From a bacterium (GTDB lineage: Bacteria; Krumholzibacteriota; Krumholzibacteriia; LZORAL124-64-63): a DNA stretch of 64,000 nucleotides. The notes beneath the pieces are model-generated. The model was not told the origin of the DNA. It ran no database searches and saw only the letters and a program-made list of their open reading frames with translations. The DNA is taken from assembly GCA_016712675.1 (NCBI GenBank), contig JADJQR010000001.1, positions 4,278,001 through 4,342,000 of the forward strand, written 5' to 3'. Shown here in pieces: positions 26,054 through 34,919 of the stretch (its first letter is position 1; each line of letters starts with the position of its first letter). A program made the position numbers and the translations under genes.

Positions 26054-27526
26054 CTATCGCGCCAACGTCACCTTCACGACCCGCACCCCGGCGGCAGTTT
26101 CCAGCCGCACCAGGTACATCCCCGACGGCGCGTCACGGCCGGCGGCATCAACGCCGTCCCAGGTGGCCTGACTGGCGCCGGCCGGCAGGTCCGCGTCCAG
26201 AAGCACCGCCACGAGGGCTCCGCGCGGGTCGTGGACGGCCAGTCGCGCCTGGCCGGCCTGCGGCAGTTCGAAGCGGATCACCGTCTCGGGGTTGAACGGG
26301 TTGGGCTCGTTCTGGAAGAGTCGCGCCGTCGCCGGCAGAGGTGCGGCGGCAAGATGCGCGGGACCCCGCCAGGCGCCGCCATCGGCGCCTGACTCCTGCA
26401 GCCAGTAGTCGGCCGGACCGTCCGGCGGCGCGACGTCGAGGAACGACCACGATCCGGCGCCAACGAAGACGGCATCGCCGAGTCGCCTGCGCGCGCTGGT
26501 CGGCGTCTCGCGCCAGACCGAGAAGCCGGCGGTGCCCGCCGCGGACCTCAACGACCACGTGACCGCCGCTGTCCGCCCGGTCCGCTCGGCGGCCAACGAC
26601 GCCAGGTAGATCGGCACTCCGCCCTCGCATTGTGCCGGGACGATGCGTACCCCGTCGTCATAGTCGGCGACAAGGACGCGGTCCCCGAGCACGAACGTCT
26701 CGATCGGCAGCCCCGGCAGCCAACTGCTCCCGACCAGGCGCGGGGCGGCGGGATCGGCGATGTCCACCACCTGCAGCCCGTCGGTCAGGTTAGCCACCCA
26801 GGTGTAGCCGTCGGCCAGGACGACGTCGAACGCCTCGCCCGGCAGGTCGATGATCCCGACCGGCTGCGGCGCGGCCGGGTCCGAGATGTCGAATGCCTGC
26901 AGTCCGGCCAAGGCCACCGCGACCCAGGCCAGTTGCCCGTCGATGGCGGCGCTCCAACCTGAGCCGGCGGTGCGCGCGCTGCCCAGGAATGCCGGGAGCG
27001 CCGGATTGGAGACGTCGACCATGTGCAGGTTGTAGTCGTCGATCACACAGGCGAGGCTGCCCACGGACTGGACGTCGCGGCCGGATCCCGGCGTGTCCAG
27101 CGACGAGATGAGCGTCGGCCGTGTCAGATCGCTGATGTCCACCAGGGTCAGGCCGGCACTCGAGTCCGCGACCAGGGCAAGGCTGCCCGACACTGCCAGG
27201 CCCGAGGCCCGTCCCGGCGTGACGACGTTGACGCCCTGTGGCACCCCCGCCGGCGTCGTGACATCGACGACATGGACACCGCATTCACCGCCGGCCACGA
27301 TGGCGAATCCCCGCGCGAGATCGACGCCGTAGGTATAGCACCCCAAACCCGTGCCCCCCAGCGAAACGGGGTTCACGGGGTCGGAGAAGTCCAGCACGTG
27401 CACGCCCGCCAGGATCATGGCGACGTACGCCAACTCGCCATCGAAGCGGATGCGCTTCACCTCGTGTGGCAGGTCGATCTCGGCCGCGACGACCATCTGC
27501 CCGGGGTTCGCGATATCGACGATCAC
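26054..27526 (-). CDS. LVIVD-repeat exported protein, 3' portion of a frame-broken gene
   Basis: 490 residues from a GTG that overlaps the TGA of the preceding piece (GTGA, 27523-27526). It contains LVIVD beta-propeller units (GVHVLDFSDPVNPVSLG, GLTLVDISDLTRPTLI, LQVVDIADPAAPRLVG) and the tail EPNPFNPETVIRFELPQ to KVTLAR. The first residues, MIVDIANPGQ, are the middle of an LVIVD repeat whose first half (AGGAWAGLV) is encoded just upstream in another frame. It therefore reads as the second part of one gene with the piece at 27523-28086, one base short near 27525-27550. The four-base stop/start overlap could also allow coupled translation of two halves. Confidence 0.75.
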   Translation of the reverse strand: MIVDIANPGQMVVAAEIDLPHEVKRIRFDGELAYVAMILAGVHVLDFSDPVNPVSLGGTGLGCYTYGVDLARGFAIVAGGECGVHVVDVTTPAGVPQGVNVVTPGRASGLAVSGSLALVADSSAGLTLVDISDLTRPTLISSLDTPGSGRDVQSVGSLACVIDDYNLHMVDVSNPALPAFLGSARTAGSGWSAAIDGQLAWVAVALAGLQAFDISDPAAPQPVGIIDLPGEAFDVVLADGYTWVANLTDGLQVVDIADPAAPRLVGSSWLPGLPIETFVLGDRVLVADYDDGVRIVPAQCEGGVPIYLASLAAERTGRTAAVTWSLRSAAGTAGFSVWRETPTSARRRLGDAVFVGAGSWSFLDVAPPDGPADYWLQESGADGGAWRGPAHLAAAPLPATARLFQNEPNPFNPETVIRFELPQAGQARLAVHDPRGALVAVLLDADLPAGASQATWDGVDAAGRDAPSGMYLVRLETAAGVRVVKVTLAR

Positions 27527-28086
27527 CAGCCCGGCCCAGGCCCCGCCGGCGCGACGCCGAGGATCTTCGCATCCAGCGGGTCCGCGATGCCGACCGTCAC
27601 CAGGCCGTCGCCGGCGGCAGCGAGACAGGCCACGTCGCCGGCAAGCTCCACCTGGTAGACATTGCTCGCGATATCCACTCCCCCGACGACGAGTGGCGCG
27701 GTCGGGTCGGATACATCGACGATCTTGAGCCCGGCCGACCCGGCCGCGACGTAGGCCACGTTGTCCCGGACCACGACGTCGTAGGCCGTGCCCGTCAGGG
27801 CGACCTGGCCGATGATGCGCGGGCTCTCCGGCGCGGAAACGTCGATCACCTGCAAGCCAGCGGCGCCGTTGGCCACGTACGCGAGATCACCGACGCACAC
27901 GACATCCAGCGCCAGGCTCGGCAAGGCGAGGCTGGTGACCCAGTGCTGGTACGCGCCGTAGCCGATGCACGCGACCGCCGGCCGCGCCAGGAAACCGGTC
28001 ACGGCGACGGCAAGGACCAGCGCGGCAAGGACCCCGGGATACCGACGGGCAGGGATCACGCGCGAGCGGATCGATCGTGAAGGCAT
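27523..28086 (-). CDS. LVIVD-repeat exported protein, 5' portion of a frame-broken gene
   Basis: 187 residues from the ATG at 28084-28086 behind GAGGTGG. It starts MPSRSIRSRVIPARRYPGVL with a signal peptide ending near RPAVACIGYG. Two to three LVIVD units follow (GLQVIDVSAPESPRIIGQVA, GLKIVDVSDPTAPLVVGGV), and the frame stops at 27523 after VAPAGPGPGW. Continuing one base out of frame restores AGGAWAGLVIVDIANPG, so the stop is due to a missing base in a GC-rich run. Without its second half this piece lacks the PNPFNP sorting tail. Confidence 0.75.
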   Translation of the reverse strand: MPSRSIRSRVIPARRYPGVLAALVLAVAVTGFLARPAVACIGYGAYQHWVTSLALPSLALDVVCVGDLAYVANGAAGLQVIDVSAPESPRIIGQVALTGTAYDVVVRDNVAYVAAGSAGLKIVDVSDPTAPLVVGGVDIASNVYQVELAGDVACLAAAGDGLVTVGIADPLDAKILGVAPAGPGPGW

Positions 28087-28299
28087 GGGGCGGCCACCTC
28101 GCAGCGGGGGATATTGATCATGCTCGCGCGATTGTGACCGCCCAACCACGGGCTATTCAACCCGAATGTACACCTGGGTTTGGGCACCCGGCAGGCACGC
28201 CCCCTCCTGCCGTGCTATGATTGGGGCCGGCCGGCGCCAACCGGTGCCGGAACCGCGCCATCCATGGTTGCCCGCTACTCGAATGCAGGAGTCGCCGCC

Positions 28300-30585
28300 G
28301 TGCACCTGTCCCGCATCGCGATGACCCGCGTCGCCGCCCTGTACCTGGCGGCGGCCGCATGCCTTCAGGCATCGACCGCCCTGGCCCTGGACGTCACCTT
28401 CCAGGTCCGCATGGCCACGCAGGTCCTCTCCGGCAACTTCGACCCCGCCGCGGACGCCGTCGACCTCGCCGGCAGTTTCAACGGCTGGGGGTCCACGCTG
28501 ATGCCCCTGCAGGATGCCGACCAGGACTCCACCTACGTCGTCACCCTCGGCGGCTTCAACCCGGGCGACTACCTCGAGTACAAGTTCCGTATCAACGGCC
28601 AGTGGGACGGCACCGAGGAGTTCCCGGGCATCGGCAACAACCGCACGTACACCGTCGTCGACGGCGCGAACCTCATCGATGTCTGGTACAACGAGCGCGA
28701 GGCGGGCGGCGGCGCCACCGAGCCGCAGGTGCCCGAGCTGCACTGGTGGAACGACGCCGTCTTCTACCAGGTCTTCGTGCGCAGCTTCCAGGACAGCGAC
28801 GGCAACGGCATCGGCGACTTCCCAGGGCTGACCCAGCGACTGGACTACCTCAACGACGGCGACCCGGCCACCGACGACGACCTGGGCGTGACCGCGCTGT
28901 GGTTGATGCCGATCAACGCCTCGCCCAGCTACCACGGCTACGACGTGACGGACTACCGCAGCATCGAGCCGGACTACGGCACCATGGCGGATTTCCAGGC
29001 CTTCCTCGCGGCGGCACACGCGCGCGGCATCAAGGTGATCATCGACTTCGTGATGAACCACTGCTCGAGCCAGCATCCGTGGTTCACGGCCTCGCGCGCC
29101 AACCAGCCCGGCTGGCGCGAGTGGTTCCGCTGGTCGGGCAGCAACCCGGGCGAGACAGGGCCCTGGGGCCAGACGGTGTGGCATCGCATGGGCTCGGTCT
29201 CGTACTACTACGGGCTGTTCACCAGCGGCATGCCCGACCTGAACTACGACACGCCGGCGGTGAAGGCCGAGATGTTCGACGCGGCCTCCTACTGGCTGGA
29301 CACCGTCGGCGTGGACGGCTTCCGCCTGGACGCGGTGCTGTACATCGACGAGGACCCGGGCTCGCTGCAGAACACGCCCGCCACGCTGCAGTTCTGGCAG
29401 GACTTCAACACGCATGTCGAGAGCGTCGCACCCGAGGCGATGACCGTCGGCGAGGCCTGGACCACCACCACCACCGCCGCGCCGTACTCGGCGGCGGGCC
29501 GCCTCGACCTCTGTTTCGAGTTCGACCTCGCCGGCGCGGTGCTGGGCGCGGTGAACGGCGGCGACGCCGACTGGCTGGGCGGCAAGCTGGCCCAGGTCTG
29601 CGGCGACGTCTACCGCTACCCGCAGTGGGGCACCTTCCTGAGCAACCACGACCAGGACCGCGTCTTCAGCGTGATCGGCCAGGACCCCGGCCGCATGCGT
29701 GTGGCCGCCGGCCTGCTCCTGACGCTGCCGGGCGTCCCCTTCGTCTACTACGGAGAGGAACTGGGGATGACGGGCACCGGCGACCACCGCAACATCCGCG
29801 CGCCGATGCAATGGACCAGCGGTGCCAACGCCGGCTTCTCCACCGCCGCACCCTGGCAGCCGCTGGGCGCGGGCTGGCAACAGGACAACGTCGCGCTGCA
29901 GGACGCCGACCCGGGCTCGCTGCTCAACTGGTACCGCCGCCTGGTCGACGTGCGCGAATCCGCCCCCGCGCTGCGGCGCGGCACCTGCGCCGTGATGGGG
30001 TCGTCGGCGGCACCGGTGCTGGCGTTCGTGCGCGCGGACTCGAGCGCCTCGCCTGCGCAGGCGCTGCTCTGCGTGGCCAACACCTCGGCCATCGCGCAGG
30101 GCGCCGTCGCGCTCACTGCGCCGGCCTGGGCGCTGGCGCCTGGCATCTATCGCGGCACGGACCTGCTCGATGCGGTGGACGTGCGCACCTTCACCGTGGA
30201 CCAGGACGGGCGCATCGCGAACCTCGGCTTCGACAGTCACGCCGTGAAGGTCTTCGCGCTGCAGCCGGTCGCCGCGGCGCCGGTCACGCCACCGGCCGCC
30301 CCGCGCACCGGCCTGCGCCTGGAGCAGAACCATCCGAACCCGTTCAACCCATCGACCACGTTCGCGTACGAACTGGACGCACCCGGCCGCGTGCGCATCT
30401 CCGTCTACGACGCGCGCGGCCGCGAGCTGGCCGTGCTGCTGGACGAGGAGCGCGACGCGGGCGCCGGCCGCGCCGAGTGGGACGGGCATGACGCGGGCGG
30501 CCGTGCCGTGGGAGCCGGCGTGTACTTCGTGCGCGCGCGGGCGGGGGCGCAGGAGCGGATGGTCAAGGCGACGTTGGTGAAATAG
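28300..30585 (+). CDS. exported GH13 alpha-amylase with starch-binding N-terminus and PNPFNP tail
   Basis: The product has 761 residues. The GTG at 28300 has AGGAG 8 bases upstream and opens a signal peptide (TRVAALYLAAAACLQASTALA). A carbohydrate-binding beta domain (about 30-135, DLAGSFNGWG, YLEYKFRINGQW) precedes the (beta/alpha)8 catalytic domain: DVTDYRSI, VIIDFVMNHC, GFRLDAVLYI (nucleophile D344), VGEAW (acid E385) and SNHDQDR (D451). A C-terminal beta domain and the tail NHPNPFNPSTTFAYELD follow. It hydrolyses alpha-glucans outside the cell. An extended -10 (TGCTATGAT, 28213-28221) lies upstream. The tail marks it for the same export route as its neighbours. Confidence 0.95.
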   Translation: MHLSRIAMTRVAALYLAAAACLQASTALALDVTFQVRMATQVLSGNFDPAADAVDLAGSFNGWGSTLMPLQDADQDSTYVVTLGGFNPGDYLEYKFRINGQWDGTEEFPGIGNNRTYTVVDGANLIDVWYNEREAGGGATEPQVPELHWWNDAVFYQVFVRSFQDSDGNGIGDFPGLTQRLDYLNDGDPATDDDLGVTALWLMPINASPSYHGYDVTDYRSIEPDYGTMADFQAFLAAAHARGIKVIIDFVMNHCSSQHPWFTASRANQPGWREWFRWSGSNPGETGPWGQTVWHRMGSVSYYYGLFTSGMPDLNYDTPAVKAEMFDAASYWLDTVGVDGFRLDAVLYIDEDPGSLQNTPATLQFWQDFNTHVESVAPEAMTVGEAWTTTTTAAPYSAAGRLDLCFEFDLAGAVLGAVNGGDADWLGGKLAQVCGDVYRYPQWGTFLSNHDQDRVFSVIGQDPGRMRVAAGLLLTLPGVPFVYYGEELGMTGTGDHRNIRAPMQWTSGANAGFSTAAPWQPLGAGWQQDNVALQDADPGSLLNWYRRLVDVRESAPALRRGTCAVMGSSAAPVLAFVRADSSASPAQALLCVANTSAIAQGAVALTAPAWALAPGIYRGTDLLDAVDVRTFTVDQDGRIANLGFDSHAVKVFALQPVAAAPVTPPAAPRTGLRLEQNHPNPFNPSTTFAYELDAPGRVRISVYDARGRELAVLLDEERDAGAGRAEWDGHDAGGRAVGAGVYFVRARAGAQERMVKATLVK

Positions 30586-30588
30586 GTC

Positions 30589-30632
30589 GAGGCGTCGCCG
30601 ACGACGACTTGCGCCGGCGCAAGCGCGCCTCG
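30589..30632. terminator. nested hairpin with dispersed palindrome between convergent genes
   Basis: Outer GAGGCG/CGCCTC (30589-30594, 30627-30632) encloses the palindrome CTTGCGCCGGCGCAAG. It lies just after the amylase stop at 30585 and before the stop of DUF4143 copy 2 at 30667. Confidence 0.5.
30609..30622. repeat. dispersed palindrome TTGCGCCGGCGCAA
   Basis: Perfect core copy within the intergenic hairpin at 30589-30632. Confidence 0.75.
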
Positions 30633-30666
30633 CGCATCCTCGTTCGGCTGATCGGCGTGACCGCCG

Positions 30667-31818
30667 CTAGCTGAAGAGCGCCCCCGGCTTCTCGAGTGAC
30701 GCAAACGGCACCGCATCGACCCGATCCGCAAGCGCATAGCGGTGCGGCCCCGGATAGACGACGGCCACACGCTCGAGGCCGAGGTCCTCCAGCGCCACGC
30801 GGATTGAAGGCGTCAGGCGCGGCGCATCCGCGCGCTTGCACTCCACGCCGTACAGCTTGTCGCCTCGGCGCAGCAGCAGGTCGATCTCCGCGCCCTGGTG
30901 CGTGGCCCAGAAGCAGGCCTCGTCGTGGGGCTCGCCGGCCAGAACCTGCTCGATCACGAAGCCTTCCCACGACGCGCCCGATTTCGGGTGGCCCAGCACC
31001 ACATCCCGGTCTTCGAGACCGAGCAGTTCGTGCAGCAGTCCGCTGTCGCGCACGAACACCTTGGGCGACTTCACCTGGCGCTTGCGCAGGTTCGCGTGCC
31101 ACGGCTGCAGCTGGCGGACCATGAAGGCATCGGTCATGAGGTCGAGATAGCGCTTCGTCGTCGGCTGGCTGACGCCGAGGGCACGGGCCGGGTCGGCGGA
31201 GTTCCAGACCTGGCCGTGGTAGTGCGCGACCATGGTCCAGAAGCGTCGCAACGTCGTGGCCGGCACGCGCACGCCCCACTGCGGGTAGTCGCGCTCGAGC
31301 AACGTCTCGATGAACTGCCGCCGCCAAGCGCGGCTGTCCGCCTCGTTCGCCGCCAGGAAGGACTCCGGGAAGCCGCCGCGGATCCAGAGATCGCCCGCCG
31401 AGTCGTGCCCGACCTCCGGCAGTAGAAAGCCGCCCAGCGGCACCAGCTCGAGACGACCGGCCAGGCTCTCCGAGCCTTGCCTGAGCAGGTCGCCGGACGC
31501 GCTCCCCAGGACGAGGAACCTCGCCGGACGCGGCCGCCGATCGGCCAGCACACGCAGAACAGGGAACAGGTCCGGCCGACGCTGGACCTCGTCGATCACG
31601 ACCAGGCCCTCGAGCTGGCCGAGCGTCGTCATCGGTTCCTCGAGGCGCGCGAGGCTCAGCGGATCCTCGAGGTCGAAGTAGTTCGCGGCGCCCGGCGCGA
31701 CGAACGTGCGCGCAAGCGTCGTCTTTCCGCATTGGCGCGGTCCGCTCAGGAGGGTGACCGCGCTGCGGCCCAGGGCGGTAGCCACGGCGGAGCGGGCGGC
31801 TTGGCGGTCGATGTTCAT
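30667..31818 (-). CDS. AAA ATPase with DUF4143 C-terminal domain (copy 2)
   Basis: The product has 383 residues from the ATG at 31816-31818, chosen because MNIDRQAARSAVATALGRSA aligns with the start of copy 1; in-frame ATGs at 31848 and 31866 are alternatives and none has a good ribosome-binding site. Walker A GPRQCGKTTLART, Walker B GLVVIDEVQRRPDL; C-terminal DUF4143 features VFVRDSGLLHELLG, WEGFVIEQVL, FWATHQGAEIDLLL and GVECKRAD. Similarity to copy 1 is moderate, so it is not a recent duplication. The leader is strikingly AT-rich with a 13-bp inverted repeat over the alternative starts, suggesting tight control or recent arrival. Confidence 0.92.
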   Translation of the reverse strand: MNIDRQAARSAVATALGRSAVTLLSGPRQCGKTTLARTFVAPGAANYFDLEDPLSLARLEEPMTTLGQLEGLVVIDEVQRRPDLFPVLRVLADRRPRPARFLVLGSASGDLLRQGSESLAGRLELVPLGGFLLPEVGHDSAGDLWIRGGFPESFLAANEADSRAWRRQFIETLLERDYPQWGVRVPATTLRRFWTMVAHYHGQVWNSADPARALGVSQPTTKRYLDLMTDAFMVRQLQPWHANLRKRQVKSPKVFVRDSGLLHELLGLEDRDVVLGHPKSGASWEGFVIEQVLAGEPHDEACFWATHQGAEIDLLLRRGDKLYGVECKRADAPRLTPSIRVALEDLGLERVAVVYPGPHRYALADRVDAVPFASLEKPGALFS

Positions 31819-31833
31819 ATCTGGAACAGTACC

Positions 31834-31866
31834 ATGAAAATTAAACATCGCAAGTTTAAATTTCAT
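31834..31866. repeat. inverted repeat in the leader of DUF4143 copy 2
   Basis: ATGAAAATTAAAC (31834-31846) and GTTTAAATTTCAT (31854-31866) are complementary with one mismatch around a 7-base centre. It lies between the promoter and the start codon, so it could be an operator or a translation-blocking hairpin. Confidence 0.6.
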
Positions 31867-31904
31867 GATAAAGAGGCAGGCCCGCACTGGCCACAATCAC
31901 TGTA

Positions 31905-31932
31905 ATTGTATTATTTCAAATATTTTAGCCAA
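31905..31932 (-). promoter_or_regulatory. promoter of DUF4143 copy 2
   Basis: Minus strand: TTGGCT (31927-31932), 16 bases, TACAAT (31905-31910), the same -10 as copy 1, in an AT-rich patch. Confidence 0.5.
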
Positions 31933-32005
31933 TACTGCAAGGCAATCATCATAATGTCAGCAAATGCATCCGCATGTCACGATTGATCCCGCATCTCAGC
32001 ACCGG

Positions 32006-32359
32006 TCAAATCACGCTCGCCCTCCGCCCAATCTCCCAGGCATGCGCCAACACATGCCACACGCTCCGCCGCGCGCCAGCAGCAGCGCAGGACTGCGCCA
32101 CCGCCGGCGCCCCGAACTCCGTCGTCGCGTTGCCCGTCAGCCGCTCGACGACCGCGAGTTGCGCCGGCGCAACCGGCGCCGCGAAACCGAGCCGCGAACC
32201 CTTCAGCGCCAAAGCGTAGCGCGGTGTGTACTCCAGCAACGAAGCCCGCGCCTGATCCTCTGTGCGTCCATGCCGCGCCCAGCCCGGCCAATCCACCGCG
32301 CAGGCGAACATCCGCTTCGGCGCGACCTCCAGATAGACGGGAACGACCTTGGCAACCAT
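32006..32359 (-). CDS. hypothetical protein, possibly C-terminally truncated
   Basis: The product has 117 residues and starts MVAKVVPVYLEVAPKRMFAC behind GGAAGG. It resembles, from memory, longer actinobacterial proteins beginning with LEVGPKRTFA..DWPGW and containing PRY and GDATTDFGAPG-like segments; here the matching parts are AVDWPGWARHG, YTPRYALALKG and LTGNATTEFGAPA. The frame ends at GRRASVI beside the AT-rich DUF4143 leader, where the longer relatives continue, so it may be truncated. A perfect copy of the dispersed palindrome is inside the gene and encodes APAQ. Function unknown. Confidence 0.6.
   Translation of the reverse strand: MVAKVVPVYLEVAPKRMFACAVDWPGWARHGRTEDQARASLLEYTPRYALALKGSRLGFAAPVAPAQLAVVERLTGNATTEFGAPAVAQSCAAAGARRSVWHVLAHAWEIGRRASVI
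32159..32172. repeat. dispersed palindrome inside a coding region
   Basis: TTGCGCCGGCGCAA within the gene at 32006-32359, extended to GTTGCGCCGGCGCAAC. It is the only perfect copy inside an otherwise credible gene. Confidence 0.6.
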
Positions 32360-32435
32360 GGTCACCTTCCGGCCAAGAAGCGGGGGCCAAACCAGCGGGC
32401 CGGCCCCCATGCACAAACGCCGAGCGACGCCTCGC

Positions 32436-33494
32436 CTACGCGTTCTTCAGCGAAGCCATGTCAATCGAGAACCGGTACTTCACGTCCGACTTCAGCAGCC
32501 GCTCGTACGCCTCGTTGATCCGCTGGATGGGGATCACCTCGACGTCGGCGGTGATGTTGTTCTTGCCACAGAAGTCGAGCATCTCCTGCGTCTCCTTGAT
32601 GCCGCCGATCAGGGAGCCGCTGAGCGAGTGCCGCCCGAAGATCAGCGAAAACACCGACACCGGCAGCGGCGTCTCCGGCGCGCCCACCATCGTCATGTGG
32701 CCGTTCATCTTCAGCAGGTGCAGGTACGCGTTGACGTCATGCGCGGCCGAGACGGTGTCCAGGATGAAGTCGAAGCTGAAGGCGTGCTTGCCCATCTCCT
32801 CGGCGTTGCTGGAGACGACCACCTCGTGCGCGCCCAGCCGCAGCGCATCCTCCTTCTTGCCGGGCGAGGTCGTGAACACGACCACGTGCGCCCCGAACGC
32901 GCGTGCGAACTTCACGCCCATGTGGCCCAGGCCGCCCAGGCCGACCACGCCCACCTTCTGGCCCGCGCCCACCTTCCAGTGGCGCAGCGGCGAGTAGGTG
33001 GTGATGCCGGCGCACAGCAGCGGCGCCACGCCGGCCAGGTCGAGGTTCGTCGGCACGCGCAGCACGAACTTCTCGTCGACGACGATGCTCTCCGAATAGC
33101 CGCCGAAGGTCACGCCGCCCAGGTGCTTGTCCGGCGAGTTGTAGGTGAAGACGCCGTTCGGGCAGAACTGCTCCATGTCCGCGGCGCACGCGGGGCAACT
33201 GTGGTCCGAGTCGACCAGGCAGCCGACGCCGACCAGGTCGCCCGCCTTGTGGCCCTTCACGGCGGCGCCGACCGCCGTCACGCGCCCGACGATCTCGTGC
33301 CCCGGCACGCACGGGTACACCGTGGGCATCACGCTGGCCCACTCGTTGCGCACGGTGTGCAGGTCGGAGTGGCAGACGCCGCAGAAGAGGATCTCGATCT
33401 GCACGTCGGTCGGCGTCGCGGCGCGGCGGTCGATGGCAGTCTGGGCCAGCGGCGAGGTGGCGCTGGCGGCGGAAAAGGCCTTGGCCTGTGGCAT
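32436..33494 (-). CDS. zinc-dependent alcohol dehydrogenase (YahK/cinnamyl-type)
   Basis: The product has 352 residues and starts MPQAKAFSAASATSPLAQTA; GGGAGTG precedes. Medium-chain dehydrogenase: catalytic zinc ligands C41 (CGVCHSDLHT) and H66-E67 (PGHEIVGRV), structural zinc cluster in SCPACAADMEQFCPNG, Rossmann motif GLGGLGHMGVKFARAFGA. It belongs to the NADP-linked aldehyde reductase group (YahK, CAD-like) that reduces broad aldehydes to alcohols in the cytoplasm. A decayed copy of its N-terminal 45 codons lies at 36495-36622, so this locus was once duplicated. Confidence 0.95.
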   Translation of the reverse strand: MPQAKAFSAASATSPLAQTAIDRRAATPTDVQIEILFCGVCHSDLHTVRNEWASVMPTVYPCVPGHEIVGRVTAVGAAVKGHKAGDLVGVGCLVDSDHSCPACAADMEQFCPNGVFTYNSPDKHLGGVTFGGYSESIVVDEKFVLRVPTNLDLAGVAPLLCAGITTYSPLRHWKVGAGQKVGVVGLGGLGHMGVKFARAFGAHVVVFTTSPGKKEDALRLGAHEVVVSSNAEEMGKHAFSFDFILDTVSAAHDVNAYLHLLKMNGHMTMVGAPETPLPVSVFSLIFGRHSLSGSLIGGIKETQEMLDFCGKNNITADVEVIPIQRINEAYERLLKSDVKYRFSIDMASLKNA

Positions 33495-33640
33495 GCAGTG
33501 CACTCCCTGGATTGGATGGCTGGAAGCCATGGCTGGGCGCGCGAAGCCCCGCGCCCTCACGGTGCTGGATCGACAGGGCAACTATATAGTCAGGAAACGC
33601 GACCTTCGCCGCCACTGACGGCTTCGGAGCTGTGCTCGTC

Positions 33641-34381
33641 CTAGCGGTACATCGCCTTGAAAGATCCCCAGGACGTCGCGTGCACCGGCACCGGCCCGCA
33701 AGCGTCGCCTTCGACCAGCTCCATCCGCGTGAGAACGTAGCCGGGATCGCCCGGCATGCCGCAGTAGGTGCGGCCGCCGTACACGTCGACAACGCGTCCG
33801 AGGACCTCACCCACGGTGAGTCCGGACAGCGCGGTCAGCTGCTCGATCGTGATCGGATCCCAGTAGGATTCGTCCCAGCAGTCCTCGGAACACACGGCAA
33901 CGCGGAAGCAAAGCTTTCCCGGGCAACTCCAGTCGAGTTCCACGCGCCCGCGCAGGAACGGCGCCGTTCCGCAGTCGGTCAGGGCGTAGCTGCGCCAGTC
34001 GGCATCGCAGTAGTGGCTCATCGCGACCCGGCTGCCGTCGGGGCGCACCAGCCACGGCACGTAGCGGTAGACCCGGGTCGGGCCGGGCGGCACCACGGTG
34101 ACCGTTGCCACAAAGGTCTCGTGGCCGTGCTCGGCCACGGGCGCCCATGGCAGCGTGGCATCGGTGAGGAACTCGTCCGGCTCGCAGACGCCGATCGACA
34201 GCCGCTGCAGCAGGATGTGGTCGTACTCGCCGGGAATGGGTTCGTAGTACGAGCCCGCGACGTGCACCTCGTGGGCGTCGCCGACACACGTGACGGAGGC
34301 GGCGCCGCTGACCTGGGAAGCCTGGGTGCCGACGGGAGGGCACAGGAGGCTGGCCAACATGACGAGCAGGCATCTGGACAT
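33641..34381 (-). CDS. exported Cys-rich hypothetical protein ending SWGSFKAMYR
   Basis: The product has 246 residues; the ATG at 34379-34381 follows GAGGCGG and opens a signal peptide (MSRCLLVMLASLLCPPVGTQ). The mature part has ten or so cysteines (HYCDADW, LDWSCPGKLCF, CSEDCWDESYW, RTYCGMPGD), suggesting disulphides outside the cytoplasm. It ends ATSWGSFKAMYR. Two nearby minus-strand relics (35145-35272, 38641-38740) preserve a related ending, TTSETWGGLKAIYR and TTSESRGGHKAL. I recall this kind of ending from Eisenbacteria-like genomes. No known domain. A TATGCTATGCT sequence upstream (34423-34433) may be its -10. Confidence 0.75.
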   Translation of the reverse strand: MSRCLLVMLASLLCPPVGTQASQVSGAASVTCVGDAHEVHVAGSYYEPIPGEYDHILLQRLSIGVCEPDEFLTDATLPWAPVAEHGHETFVATVTVVPPGPTRVYRYVPWLVRPDGSRVAMSHYCDADWRSYALTDCGTAPFLRGRVELDWSCPGKLCFRVAVCSEDCWDESYWDPITIEQLTALSGLTVGEVLGRVVDVYGGRTYCGMPGDPGYVLTRMELVEGDACGPVPVHATSWGSFKAMYR

Positions 34382-34445
34382 GGCATACCGCCTCGATGGG
34401 GTCGCTTGTGGGGTCGCGATCAGCATAGCATACGGCGGCGGCAAG

Positions 34446-34475
34446 TTGCCATGGGAGGCCGGAATCCGCTATCAT
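34446..34475 (+). promoter_or_regulatory. promoter giving a near-leaderless transcript
   Basis: TTGCCA (34446-34451), 18 bases, TATCAT (34470-34475), then only 9 bases to the ATG at 34485. No ribosome-binding site fits, so the mRNA should start at or next to the start codon. Confidence 0.5.
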
Positions 34476-34484
34476 GAACCCGCT

Positions 34485-34844
34485 ATGCGCACCTTCCTGC
34501 TGATCCCCCTCCTGTTGCTCGGCGGCCTGCAGGCCGCTGTCCGGCCGGCTGTGCCCGCCGTCGAGCAGGCCGGACCGCTGCGCTTCAGCGGCCGCCCGCT
34601 GCCGTCCGCGCCCGCGCCGGCCGAAACCCAGCCGGCACTGCGGCTGCTGAACGACGCGCCGCCCCAGTCGGCCCTGCAGGGGGACGGCAACCCGCAGAAG
34701 GTGGTGCCGGCCCCCGCACCGCGCTTGGCGCCCGCCCGCGGCCACCGCTCCCGGAGCGGCTTCCCGGCAGGCCATGCCGCCACCAACCCCGCCGACCGGC
34801 GCCCGGCGCAACCGCGGGCGCCGCCGGTTGCTCTCCCCTTCTAG
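34485..34844 (+). CDS. small exported Pro/Ala-rich protein (duplicated tail, copy A)
   Basis: The product has 119 residues and starts MRTFLLIPLLLLGGLQAAVR, a signal peptide. The rest is low-complexity Pro/Ala/Arg, with AGPLRFSGRPLPS, QKVVPAPAPRLAPARG and the end RAPPVALPF. The same order (AGPLRFSGR, QKAVPTPAPRLDPAR, RAPPDAPHF) forms the end of the membrane protein at 36661-38385, so this is one copy of a duplicated segment. Function unknown. It is followed 75 bases on by the small membrane peptide gene. Confidence 0.6.
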   Translation: MRTFLLIPLLLLGGLQAAVRPAVPAVEQAGPLRFSGRPLPSAPAPAETQPALRLLNDAPPQSALQGDGNPQKVVPAPAPRLAPARGHRSRSGFPAGHAATNPADRRPAQPRAPPVALPF

Positions 34845-34919
34845 TCGATCACCGGAATTTCACCGAGGTCACGACCGGAGCCCGGTCGGCTGCATGCCGG
34901 CCATGGGGAGGAGACTGCC

